64,000 nucleotides of DNA from Winogradskyella epiphytica (GTDB taxonomy: Bacteria > Bacteroidota > Bacteroidia > Flavobacteriales > Flavobacteriaceae): NCBI RefSeq assembly GCF_003217215.1, contig NZ_QJTD01000001.1, positions 186,001 to 250,000 on the forward strand, read 5' to 3'. The notes beneath the pieces were generated by a model. That model did not search any database. It was given only the letters and a program-made list of their open reading frames with translations, and had not been told where the DNA came from. Positions 45,169-54,055 of the stretch are shown here, in pieces. Each line of letters opens with the position of its first letter. The first letter of the stretch is position 1. The translations under genes and the position numbers were made by a program.

Positions 45169-47199
45169 ATGCAGTTACTAAATTTCACCATAATAAAATT
45201 AACCATTTGTTTGGTTGTTGGAATTCTATTGGCTCATTACCTAAATTTAGATTTCCAAACGGTCGTATTAATTACCATAGGAGTTGTTATACTATTAGGA
45301 ATTTATTGGCTAACTATTAAATCTAAAATCAGCAGATCGCCTGTTTTCGGATGTTTAGCGTTTTTGGCGTTGGCTGGAATTGGAATGACATCCTATTATA
45401 TCCAAGACGAAAAACTTCGACCGAATCATTATACAAACTTAAACCCATCAGACTCTCTTAGCGTCCTAACACTTCAGATTAGAGAACGATTAAAACCCGA
45501 TGCTTATAATGATAAGTATATTGCTAAAATTATAGCATTTAACAAAGAACAAGCTACTGGGCAGGTATTAGTAAACTTCAGACACGATAGTGGTCTTAAG
45601 CACTATAATGTTGATGATATTATTTTCACATCTACGGAATTACAAGAGGTACAACAGCCATTAAATCCACATCAATTTGATTATAGAAGCTATTTAGAAT
45701 TAAATCAAGTGTATCATCAGGTTTATCTTAAATCTGACGAAGTATTACAACTCTCAAATTCAAAGATTTCGATTTATGGTTATGCCGATCATCTTCGGAC
45801 TAAAATTAATGCTAAACTTACTGCCTCTGGATTTAAGAGTGATGCACTCAGTATTATGAATGCTTTATTATTAGGTCAACGACAAACAATTGACAAAAGC
45901 ATTTATAATAATTATGTGAATTCTGGCACTATTCACATTTTAGCAGTTTCAGGACTACATGTGGGTATTATACTCTTAATACTTGATTTCCTTTTGAATC
46001 CATTACTTCGACTTAAAATTGGCCGAATTATAAAACCTATAATTTTAGTAGCGTTCTTATGGTGCTTTGCGGTGATAGCTGGCCTGTCACCTTCGGTGAC
46101 TAGAGCCGTAACTATGTTTAGCATATTGAGTATTGCCATGCATCTTAAACGACCGACGAATATTTATAATACTTTAGTCATTTCCGCATTTTTTATATTA
46201 CTCGTGAAGCCAACTATGCTATTTGCTGTTGGCTTTCAGATGAGCTATTTAGCGGTTCTTGGCATTGTAAGTGTTCAACCATTAATTTACAAGCTTTGGC
46301 AGCCGAGGTATTATATTCCACACAAATTTTGGCAAATTTTCACAGTGACGTTAGCAGCACAAATTGGAGTTGTTCCCATTAGCCTTTTCTATTTTCATCA
46401 GTTCCCTGGACTGTTTTTCATTTCGAATCTCGTTGTTATTCCATTTTTAGGAATCATACTTGGATTTGGCCTATTAATTATAGCGTTAGCTTTATTAAAT
46501 GTATTGCCGCACATCCTAGTTCTAGCCTATAGTTTTATTATTGATTCCTTAAACGATTTCATAGCATGGATAGCTCAATTTGAAGCATTTCTATTTAGAG
46601 ATATCCCATTTTCTTTGACACATGTGCTGTTCTCTTATCTGATAATAATCGCTTTAATACAGTTCTTCAAGCATCCAAATTTTAAATGGCTAATGGTAAG
46701 CCTTATTGGGATTATAAGCTTTCAATGCTTTTACTTTTATAACAAATTCAAGACTAGAAACGATGCCTTAATTGTTTTTAATAAGAGTCGGTATTCCCTT
46801 CTAGGACAAATTCAGAATAATAGAATTAATGTTTATCACAATTTGGATTCTGCTAGTTTCAGCTCAGATAATATTTTGAAAAACTACAAAGTTGGAGAGT
46901 CTATTCGTGAGATAACTTCCGATAGTTTGCATTCTGTTTTTATGCATAAGAATAAAACGCTACTTATTATTGATAGTATGTCTGTTTACAAAGGCCTCTC
47001 CTTTCAACCTAATTATATCTTATTAAGAAACTCACCTCGACTCAATCTCAATAGAGTTATAGACAGTTTAAAACCACAGAAAATAATAGCAGATGCTAGT
47101 AATTATAAATCTTATTTAAAACGATGGAAGGCGACATGTGAGGCCAAAAAAATCCCTTTCCATCAAACGAATGAAAAGGGAGCATTTATACTTGATTAA
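45169..47199 (+). CDS. ComEC/Rec2 family protein with degenerate C-terminal domain
   Basis: A 676-residue membrane protein matching ComEC, the inner-membrane DNA-uptake channel. The N-terminal region has helices and a soluble DUF4131-like part (about 60-220). The Competence domain follows, with HILAVSGLHVGII near residue 262 and about seven helices to residue 515. In many ComEC proteins the C-terminus is a metallo-beta-lactamase domain with HxHxDH; the remaining 150 residues here show no such motif. The channel may act without that nuclease, or the region may have another role. It converges with the thioredoxin gene. Confidence 0.85.
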   Translation: MQLLNFTIIKLTICLVVGILLAHYLNLDFQTVVLITIGVVILLGIYWLTIKSKISRSPVFGCLAFLALAGIGMTSYYIQDEKLRPNHYTNLNPSDSLSVLTLQIRERLKPDAYNDKYIAKIIAFNKEQATGQVLVNFRHDSGLKHYNVDDIIFTSTELQEVQQPLNPHQFDYRSYLELNQVYHQVYLKSDEVLQLSNSKISIYGYADHLRTKINAKLTASGFKSDALSIMNALLLGQRQTIDKSIYNNYVNSGTIHILAVSGLHVGIILLILDFLLNPLLRLKIGRIIKPIILVAFLWCFAVIAGLSPSVTRAVTMFSILSIAMHLKRPTNIYNTLVISAFFILLVKPTMLFAVGFQMSYLAVLGIVSVQPLIYKLWQPRYYIPHKFWQIFTVTLAAQIGVVPISLFYFHQFPGLFFISNLVVIPFLGIILGFGLLIIALALLNVLPHILVLAYSFIIDSLNDFIAWIAQFEAFLFRDIPFSLTHVLFSYLIIIALIQFFKHPNFKWLMVSLIGIISFQCFYFYNKFKTRNDALIVFNKSRYSLLGQIQNNRINVYHNLDSASFSSDNILKNYKVGESIREITSDSLHSVFMHKNKTLLIIDSMSVYKGLSFQPNYILLRNSPRLNLNRVIDSLKPQKIIADASNYKSYLKRWKATCEAKKIPFHQTNEKGAFILD

Positions 47200-47206
47200 A
47201 TCTAGT

Positions 47207-47758
47207 TTATTCTTTAAATGTTGGCTTGAATGACTTATAGTATTCATTAAACTGTTCCTGACTTGTCATTTCTTTATGGCTATCGCTTTCAAACAACTTT
47301 AAATACAATTCTAATTGTTGTGGTTTTAAATAACCCGACACAGGCGTAATAAAATTTCCAGTTTCATCAAAGAACACCATAGTTGGATAGGCTTGCACTC
47401 TTAAAAATCGTGAGAATTGATGCGCACTATTTCTTCTGTTGGCCTTTGCAGGATCATAATTGGGGTTACTAAACTCTTGCCCTTTATAAGTTACCTTGTC
47501 ATTCCCTTCTGCATTAAATTTTACCGCGTAATAATGTTTATTAATGTAATCGGCAACATCTTTATTTTGAAAGGTGTTTTTATCTAACATTTTACACGGC
47601 CCACACCAGTTGGTATAAACGTCCATAAAAATCTTTTTAGGTTCTTTTTTTTGAAGTTCTAAAGCTTCTTCTAAAGTTACCCAATTAATCTCTTGTGCTA
47701 TTGCCGCTATTGAAAAGGCAAAAATAGCTATTAGTCCAAAGGTTATTTTTTTCATCAT
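47207..47758 (-). CDS. Exported thioredoxin family protein
   Basis: A 183-residue periplasmic protein. The signal peptide covers residues 1-22 (IAAIAQ); a thioredoxin domain follows with the redox pair Cys52-Gly-Pro-Cys55 in NWCGPCKM and a cis-proline in AYPTMVFFDE. An insertion around residues 90-115 (YKGQEFSNPNYDP) lengthens the fold. It probably reduces or oxidises disulfides outside the cytoplasm. A second Met directly follows the first; either may be the start. It lies 83 bp after the POT gene, behind a terminator hairpin. Confidence 0.88.
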   Translation of the reverse strand: MMKKITFGLIAIFAFSIAAIAQEINWVTLEEALELQKKEPKKIFMDVYTNWCGPCKMLDKNTFQNKDVADYINKHYYAVKFNAEGNDKVTYKGQEFSNPNYDPAKANRRNSAHQFSRFLRVQAYPTMVFFDETGNFITPVSGYLKPQQLELYLKLFESDSHKEMTSQEQFNEYYKSFKPTFKE

Positions 47759-47793
47759 AATCGTTTTGTAGCAAACAATGGGCCGAACTTACA

Positions 47794-47821
47794 AAAAATG
47801 CTCCTAAAGAGGAGCATTTTT
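47794..47821 (-). terminator. Hairpin terminator after the dpp4-POT operon
   Basis: AAAAATGCTCCT (47794-47805) and AGGAGCATTTTT (47810-47821) are perfect 12-bp arms around AAAG. The stem ends in a T-run on either strand, so it can stop the minus-strand POT transcript 21 bp after its stop codon. Confidence 0.85.
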
Positions 47822-47841
47822 GATATTTTTAACGGTATTGT

Positions 47842-49923
47842 TTAACGAACACCGTGCATTAGTTTCTTAAGTAATGGGTTTAATAAAGTGATTACTAAAC
47901 CAGCAACTACAGGGATAATAGTAAAGATTAAAAAGAATGTAGATAGACTATATTCCTCTTGTATTTGAGTTACCATCCCTCCTAAAGAAGCAGCTATCTT
48001 ATTACCAATCGCAATAGCTAAATACCACATTCCAAACATTAGGGCGATCATTCTAGCTGGAACTAGCTTACTTACATAAGATAGTCCAACAGGAGATAAA
48101 CAAAGCTCCCCTATAGTATGGAAAAGATATGCTAAAATCAGCCAAATCATACTTACACGAACAACACCAGCTTCTGCTCCTTGAGGAATAAAGCTAGAGC
48201 CATAAGCTAAAACAGCAAAACCAATCCCCATTACAAACAGACCTAAGCCGTACTTTTGAGCAGCTGATGGGTTATATTTACTTTCCCACCATCTAGAAAA
48301 GAATGAAGCAAATGCAATAATAAAGAATGAGTTTAAAATACTAAACCAAGATACTGTAATTTCAACTTCATTTTCCTTTACTTCTGCCACTTTTCCAACA
48401 ACCACCTGAGACTTAAGGCCTTTAGCGGCATAGTCTGAAGCTAATTTACTTTGCTTCTCTTCATCTAAGTATTGATATTTCCCTAACTCTAAATGTGCTC
48501 CAACAGGCTGTCCTATTGCTAACTCATTGTTAGAAGATATACTTAATATTTGTGTTTCAGTTGTTTCACCTGGCTTTAATGGACGAGCTTCTGTAATAGG
48601 CTCATAAACCACCTGTTTTTTTCCATCAACAACCTGTTCTACTGCTACAGCCTGGTATTGCACATCGTAAGATTTAGTTGAAAAATCTTGTGCAAGCATC
48701 CAAATAACTATACCCCATACAAGTGCGAAACATAGCGCTAAAACAACATTACTTCCTGGAATTTTACTGAAAGATTGTTTCTTTAATAAGTACAATACCC
48801 AAGTGATAATCATTAAAGGAATAACGGTTAATAATGTATTAACTATATTGAAAATTAACGCTGCATTACCTGTTAAAACTCTATCAGTATAATCTCTAGC
48901 GAAAATAACCATTGATGTTGCTGCTTGTTCAAAAGGAATGAAAAACAACACTGTAAAGAAGGCAAATATAATTACTGCAATCATTCTATCTCTAACCACT
49001 TTTTCATATCGAACAATACGTCCAATAACAAGAAAAAGAAATAAAGCCATTCCTATTAATGTAATTACTAATGGACCTGACAAGGTATCTTTAGAAAAGA
49101 TAAATTCTTCAGGTAGAAGGTTTAATCCACCAATCTTTGAAACTGGGTCATTAATTAAGTAAAGTAATCCAATTATAGAAGTTACAACGATTAGAGCCTT
49201 GTCTAAAGTTGTGAATTTGTTTTCTTTATAATCTTTAACTTCCGCAGCTTTCTCTTCTTTAGTTTGGCGTTTTGGTGCAGCACCAATTTTACCAAAAAGA
49301 GGTTTAGCTAACAAGAATTGTAAGGTTCCAAATAGCATAAATACTCCGGCTAACCCGAATCCCCATGACCATCCAACACGTTCTGCTAAATAACCACAAA
49401 GCATCATTCCGAAGAAAGCACCTGCATTTACACCCATATAGAAAATAGTATAAGCACCATCTTTTTTCTCAGGTAAATAGGTATACATTTCGGAAATAAT
49501 AGACGTGATATTCGGCTTAAAGAAACCAGTACCAATCACCAACAAAGCTAAGCCCATATATAATGAAAACTCTGTTTCAAATGCCATAGATGCATGTCCT
49601 AAGGTCATAATAACACAACCGATTAGTACTGCCCAACGATATCCGGTAAATTTATCAGCTATTACACCACCTAGGATTGGTGTTAAATAGAGTAAACCAG
49701 CATAGGTTCCAAAAAGTGCCCCAGCATTTTCTGCTGTCCACTCCCAACCTGGATTACTTCCAATAACGGCCATTGTAAGGAAGTTAATCAATAGCACCCT
49801 CATACCGTAGAATGAGAATCTTTCCCACATTTCAGTAAAAAAGAGTACAAATAGTCCTGCAGGATGACCTAATACTTTACTTTTAAAAAATTCGTCATGC
49901 TGAGACGTATCAACTGTTGCCAT
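47842..49923 (-). CDS. POT/PTR2-family peptide transporter with inserted domain
   Basis: A proton-coupled di/tripeptide transporter of 693 residues, against about 500 for usual POT proteins. The family signature EMWERFSFYGMR is near residue 34 and GVIADKFTGYR lies in the first loop; the C-terminal SPVGLSYVSKL block is conserved. The extra length is a hydrophilic segment of about 110 residues between late helices, from QDFSTKSYDV to KENEVEITVSW, which the neighbouring paralogue lacks. I prefer the Met at 49923 because the family N-terminus begins there; the in-frame ATG at 49947 is possible. It is the third gene of the dpp4 operon. Confidence 0.92.
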   Translation of the reverse strand: MATVDTSQHDEFFKSKVLGHPAGLFVLFFTEMWERFSFYGMRVLLINFLTMAVIGSNPGWEWTAENAGALFGTYAGLLYLTPILGGVIADKFTGYRWAVLIGCVIMTLGHASMAFETEFSLYMGLALLVIGTGFFKPNITSIISEMYTYLPEKKDGAYTIFYMGVNAGAFFGMMLCGYLAERVGWSWGFGLAGVFMLFGTLQFLLAKPLFGKIGAAPKRQTKEEKAAEVKDYKENKFTTLDKALIVVTSIIGLLYLINDPVSKIGGLNLLPEEFIFSKDTLSGPLVITLIGMALFLFLVIGRIVRYEKVVRDRMIAVIIFAFFTVLFFIPFEQAATSMVIFARDYTDRVLTGNAALIFNIVNTLLTVIPLMIITWVLYLLKKQSFSKIPGSNVVLALCFALVWGIVIWMLAQDFSTKSYDVQYQAVAVEQVVDGKKQVVYEPITEARPLKPGETTETQILSISSNNELAIGQPVGAHLELGKYQYLDEEKQSKLASDYAAKGLKSQVVVGKVAEVKENEVEITVSWFSILNSFFIIAFASFFSRWWESKYNPSAAQKYGLGLFVMGIGFAVLAYGSSFIPQGAEAGVVRVSMIWLILAYLFHTIGELCLSPVGLSYVSKLVPARMIALMFGMWYLAIAIGNKIAASLGGMVTQIQEEYSLSTFFLIFTIIPVVAGLVITLLNPLLKKLMHGVR

Positions 49924-49970
49924 AGTTAAAAATGGGTTTATCTTCAAGTTAGTTTAGTGATTTTTAAGAA

Positions 49971-51557
49971 TTAATTAATTCCGTGCATCATTTTCTTTAA
50001 TTTAGGATTTAATAGCAATAAAATCACTGCTGCTCCCATAGGAATTGCCGCAATAATTAAGAAGAAAGTTGACATAGAGTATGTTTCAGATATTTTATCA
50101 ATATAAGATCCTGTCATTCCAGCAATAAAGTTTGCTATAGCAGAAGCTGTAAACCATAATCCGAATAATAATCCTGCTAAACGTTTTGGAGATAATTTTG
50201 AAACATAAGATAATCCCACTGGTGATAAACAAAGTTCTCCTGTTGTATGAAAGAAATATGCTAAAATTAACCAGATCATACTTACGGATGCCGATGTTGC
50301 TCCTTGTGGAATACTGTTAGCTCCTAACGATAACACCACGAAACCTACTCCTACTAAAGCTAATCCCATAGCAAATTTAACAGGTCCAGATGGATTCCAT
50401 ACTTTCTCCCATAACTTACTAAAAGACGAAGCTAAAGTAATAATGAAGAACGAATTTAAAATCTGAAACCAAGAAACAGTTACTTCTGTTTGCTCAAGGC
50501 TAAATTCTCTGTACACTTTCCAAACACCTAATATCCAAATAAGAACAAAAGATATGGCTGTAAAAATGATAGTTAAAGGATACGCTTTATAAATTTTCTT
50601 GCCTAAGCCATAAAGTACCCAAGTAACAATTATAATTGGGAAAATAGTTAAAATAGCATCTACCCATTTAAATATGGTTCCTGTGCTACCTTCTAAAACT
50701 CTTTGTGTATAATCTTTAGCAAAAACAGTCATAGACCCTCCTGCTTGCTCAAAAGCAAAAAAGAAAAAGATACTCGCAACCATTAACACTCCCACTACAA
50801 CTAATCTATCTCTTACAACGTTAGGTGCTAATACTTCTTCATCAGACTCTTCTGCTATTTTTTCTAATTCTTCTTTTGTGTGTTTTTCTGGTTTCGCCCC
50901 AATATCTCCAAAGATTTTTGTACCAAAGTAAAACTGTAACATTCCGAATAGCATGAATACTCCTGCTAATCCGAATCCATAATGCCACCCTATTTTTTCA
51001 CCGATATATCCACATAGTAACATTCCTAAGAAAGCACCTGCATTAATACCCATATAGAAAATAGTATAACCTGCATCTTTTTTAGAACTTGAATCTGGAT
51101 ATAAATTCCCTACCATAGAAGAGATATTCGGTTTAAATAAACCATTTCCTAAAATCATAAGTACTAAACCTGCATAGAAGAAATATGGGTTAATCCCTTC
51201 AAAAGCCATAGATAAATGCCCTAATGTCATTACCAAAGCTCCTAATAATATTGCTTTTCTAAATCCTGTGAATTTATCTGCAATAATACCCCCTAATAGC
51301 GGAGTTAAGTAAACTAAACCTGTATACCAAGCATATAACTGCATAGCATCGGCATTGTCCCATTCCCAACCTCCTGCAGCTATTTCTGTAATTAAGAATA
51401 CCGTTAATAAGGCGCGCATTCCATAATAGCTGAATCGTTCCCACATTTCTGTAAAAAATAATATGAACAACCCTGCTGGGTGCCCCATTACCATTTTATC
51501 GTCAATACCTTTATTCGCGAGATGCGCAATTAACGCTGGATCTTGTTCCTGGCTCAT
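49971..51557 (-). CDS. POT/PTR2-family peptide transporter
   Basis: A 528-residue proton-dependent oligopeptide transporter with 12-14 helices. The signature EMWERFSYYGMRALLTVFL is near residue 38, followed by LLGGIIADKFTGFR and, near the C-terminus, SPVGLSYVSKLSPKR. It is a paralogue of the adjacent gene at 47842 but of normal length. The start is 11 bp after the DPP4 stop, so the peptidase and transporters are almost certainly co-expressed: peptides cut outside the cytoplasm would be imported here. Confidence 0.94.
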   Translation of the reverse strand: MSQEQDPALIAHLANKGIDDKMVMGHPAGLFILFFTEMWERFSYYGMRALLTVFLITEIAAGGWEWDNADAMQLYAWYTGLVYLTPLLGGIIADKFTGFRKAILLGALVMTLGHLSMAFEGINPYFFYAGLVLMILGNGLFKPNISSMVGNLYPDSSSKKDAGYTIFYMGINAGAFLGMLLCGYIGEKIGWHYGFGLAGVFMLFGMLQFYFGTKIFGDIGAKPEKHTKEELEKIAEESDEEVLAPNVVRDRLVVVGVLMVASIFFFFAFEQAGGSMTVFAKDYTQRVLEGSTGTIFKWVDAILTIFPIIIVTWVLYGLGKKIYKAYPLTIIFTAISFVLIWILGVWKVYREFSLEQTEVTVSWFQILNSFFIITLASSFSKLWEKVWNPSGPVKFAMGLALVGVGFVVLSLGANSIPQGATSASVSMIWLILAYFFHTTGELCLSPVGLSYVSKLSPKRLAGLLFGLWFTASAIANFIAGMTGSYIDKISETYSMSTFFLIIAAIPMGAAVILLLLNPKLKKMMHGIN

Positions 51558-51568
51558 AAGTTCTGTTT

Positions 51569-53743
51569 TTATAGGTTTTCTTTAATATAGTTAGTCATTT
51601 TGGTGTATAAATGTAACCTGGTATTCCCACCGTAAATACCATGATTTTTATCTGGATAAATCATCCATTCAAATTGCTTATTGGCCTGAACTAAGGCTTC
51701 AACCATAAGCATTGTATTTTGTACATGTACATTATCATCTGAAGATCCATGAATCAATAAATAGTTACCTTTCAATTTATCTACATGGTTAATAGGTGAA
51801 TTTTCGTCATAACCACTTGGATTCTCTTGCGGAGTAGTCATATAACGCTCTGTATAAATAGTGTCATAAAATCTCCAACTTGTTACTGGTGCAACAGCAA
51901 TAGCCATTTTAAACACATCGTTTCCTTTTAATAAAGCATTACTACTCATAAATCCGCCGTAGCTCCAACCCCAAATTCCGATTCTTGAGGCGTCAATATA
52001 GTCGCGTTGACCTAAGATTCTTGCGGCTTCGATTTGGTCTTCTACTTCGTATTTACCTAATTCTTTTTGAGTCACTTTTTTAAATTCAGCGCCTTTAAAT
52101 CCTGTCCCTCTTCCATCGATACAAACCACAATATAACCTTGTTGTGCTAAAAGTTGGTGCCAATAATCGTTAGCACTGTTCCAACGGTTAGCTACTTGCT
52201 GTGAACCTGGACCTGAATACTGAAACATGAATAATGGATATTCCTTATTCGGATCGAAGTTAGCTGGTTTCATCGTCCACATATTCAAATCATTTCCATT
52301 TACCGCAATCGTTCCAAATTCCTTTTCAGACAGTACATAGCTTTCTAATTGCTTAGACAAAGCCTTGTTGTCCTTGATTTGCTTTACAAGCTTACCTGAT
52401 TTTGAATTGTGAAGTGTATATTCTTGAGGTGTTGTAGCACTTGAATAGGTATTGATAAAATAAGTGAAATCCGCACTAAAAGAAGCACTATTTGTACCTT
52501 CCTTTTCAGTTAGCCTCTTCTTATTTTTACCATTTAATTTAATAGAATATACATCTCTATTAATCGATCCATTTTCAGTTGATTGATAATAAATTGTATT
52601 TGCCTTTTCATTAAAACCATAATAATTGGTGACTTCCCAATTCCCTTTTGTCACTTGTTGAATGAGCTTTCCTTCTTTTGAATAGTGGTAGATATGATTG
52701 TATCCATCTCTTTCACTTGTCCAAATAAAACTATTATCCTCTAAAAACGTAAGGTTGAAAGTTACATCAATATAAGCTTCATCCTTTTCAGCTAATACTA
52801 CTTTTGAAGTTTTAGTTTTGGTATTTATCATCCAAAGGTCTAATTCATTTTGATGACGATTCGTGTATTGAACACTTAAGACATCAGCATCATTCGTCCA
52901 TTTTAACCTCGGAATATAAAAGTCATGATAAGCTTTATCCACTTTTAACTCTTCCACCTTTTTAGAATTAAGATCATAAAGATGTAATGAAACTTTAGAG
53001 TTGGCCTCTCCAGCTTTAGGATATTTAAACACATGTTGAGTTTGATACAAATCAGAACCATAAACGTCCATAGAGAACTCAGGAACGTCAGTTTCATCGA
53101 ATCTAATAAATGCAATTTGATTACTTTCAGCATTCCAATCAAACGCTCTTACAAAAGAGAATTCCTCTTCATAAACCCAATCCGTGATGCCGTAGATAAT
53201 TTTATTCTTTTCACCATCTGTAGTAACCTGCTCTACGTTTCCAGAGTTTAAATCCTTAACGTATAAATTGTTTTCAAATCCGTAAGCAACTTTAGTCCCA
53301 TCAGGTGATAATGTTGGCTCTTGTATCAAATCTTCAGACACCTTCGTCAACTTTTTAGAAGCTATATCGTAGATATAATAATGCCCCAAAGTAGATCTTC
53401 TAAAAACGGGGATATTATCCGTAGTTAAAATCACTTTCGATTCGTCCTTGCTGAATGAATAATTAAGAAATCTTTGAATCTCTGGAATATCTTCAGAAGA
53501 CACCAATGTTTTCACCTTCTTTAAGGTTTTATAATCATAAATATCTATAGTGGATGCTCCCGATTGGCGATCAAAATTCAAAACTGAATATTGGTTTCCG
53601 TTAGCCATTGAATGCAAAGCTTGCATTCCTTCTGTTCTAAATTGGCCGTTCCAAATCTCTTGAAGTGTGATTTGTTTGTCTTGACCAGTTACTAACGCTG
53701 TAATTAAAAAGCCAAAAATGGCCACAATGGATCTCAATTTCAT
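51569..53743 (-). CDS. S9 family prolyl oligopeptidase, DPP4-type dipeptidyl peptidase
   Basis: A 724-residue exported peptidase with a signal peptide (residues 1-20, LVTGQ). An N-terminal beta-propeller (about 35-460) carries the substrate-binding Glu pair in WVYEEEFSF, typical of DPP4. The C-terminal alpha/beta-hydrolase has the nucleophile in GWSYGG, Asp in HGSSDDNVH and His in DKNHGIYG. It releases X-Pro or X-Ala dipeptides from N-termini. The start at 53743 gives a clean signal peptide; the in-frame Met at 53758 adds five residues. It heads the operon with two dipeptide transporters. Confidence 0.95.
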   Translation of the reverse strand: MKLRSIVAIFGFLITALVTGQDKQITLQEIWNGQFRTEGMQALHSMANGNQYSVLNFDRQSGASTIDIYDYKTLKKVKTLVSSEDIPEIQRFLNYSFSKDESKVILTTDNIPVFRRSTLGHYYIYDIASKKLTKVSEDLIQEPTLSPDGTKVAYGFENNLYVKDLNSGNVEQVTTDGEKNKIIYGITDWVYEEEFSFVRAFDWNAESNQIAFIRFDETDVPEFSMDVYGSDLYQTQHVFKYPKAGEANSKVSLHLYDLNSKKVEELKVDKAYHDFYIPRLKWTNDADVLSVQYTNRHQNELDLWMINTKTKTSKVVLAEKDEAYIDVTFNLTFLEDNSFIWTSERDGYNHIYHYSKEGKLIQQVTKGNWEVTNYYGFNEKANTIYYQSTENGSINRDVYSIKLNGKNKKRLTEKEGTNSASFSADFTYFINTYSSATTPQEYTLHNSKSGKLVKQIKDNKALSKQLESYVLSEKEFGTIAVNGNDLNMWTMKPANFDPNKEYPLFMFQYSGPGSQQVANRWNSANDYWHQLLAQQGYIVVCIDGRGTGFKGAEFKKVTQKELGKYEVEDQIEAARILGQRDYIDASRIGIWGWSYGGFMSSNALLKGNDVFKMAIAVAPVTSWRFYDTIYTERYMTTPQENPSGYDENSPINHVDKLKGNYLLIHGSSDDNVHVQNTMLMVEALVQANKQFEWMIYPDKNHGIYGGNTRLHLYTKMTNYIKENL

Positions 53744-53765
53744 AAAATATAAACTCATTTAATGA

Positions 53766-53793
53766 ATAGTTTTCGGGTGTCCGAAAAAGCTAT
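53766..53793 (-). promoter_or_regulatory. Stem-loop in the dpp4 leader
   Basis: TTTTCGG-GTGT-CCGAAAA (53770-53787) is a perfect 7-bp stem with a 4-base loop; ATAG and CTAT extend it beyond a two-base bulge. It lies about 23 bp upstream of the dpp4 ATG, within the expected mRNA leader, where it could affect stability or translation. Confidence 0.4.
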
Positions 53794-54024
53794 TCAATTG
53801 AAAATAACTTTTACAGTTTTAAAATATCAAACTAAAGTTCTCGCTAAAATAAGGGAATTAGTTCAATTCACCATTTTGAATGTTCTAATCGATCAGATTT
53901 AACAAAATAGCAGGTCTATAAAAAAGCAAGGCCAAGTTTACTAAAAATTATGGAAAAAATCGCTTTTATTAACAGTAAATCGGCATTTGCAGTCCATTAT
54001 ACTCGCATTTTATGGCAATCCTAG

Positions 54025-54032
54025 TATCTTTG
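54025..54032 (+). promoter_or_regulatory. -7 promoter element (TATCTTTG) of the HMG-CoA reductase gene
   Basis: TATCTTTG lies 23 bp upstream of the ATG at 54056. It falls inside the longer open frame that starts at 53987, which argues for the shorter gene. Confidence 0.55.
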
Positions 54033-54055
54033 TCTTTTCAAAAAATAAAACCCAC

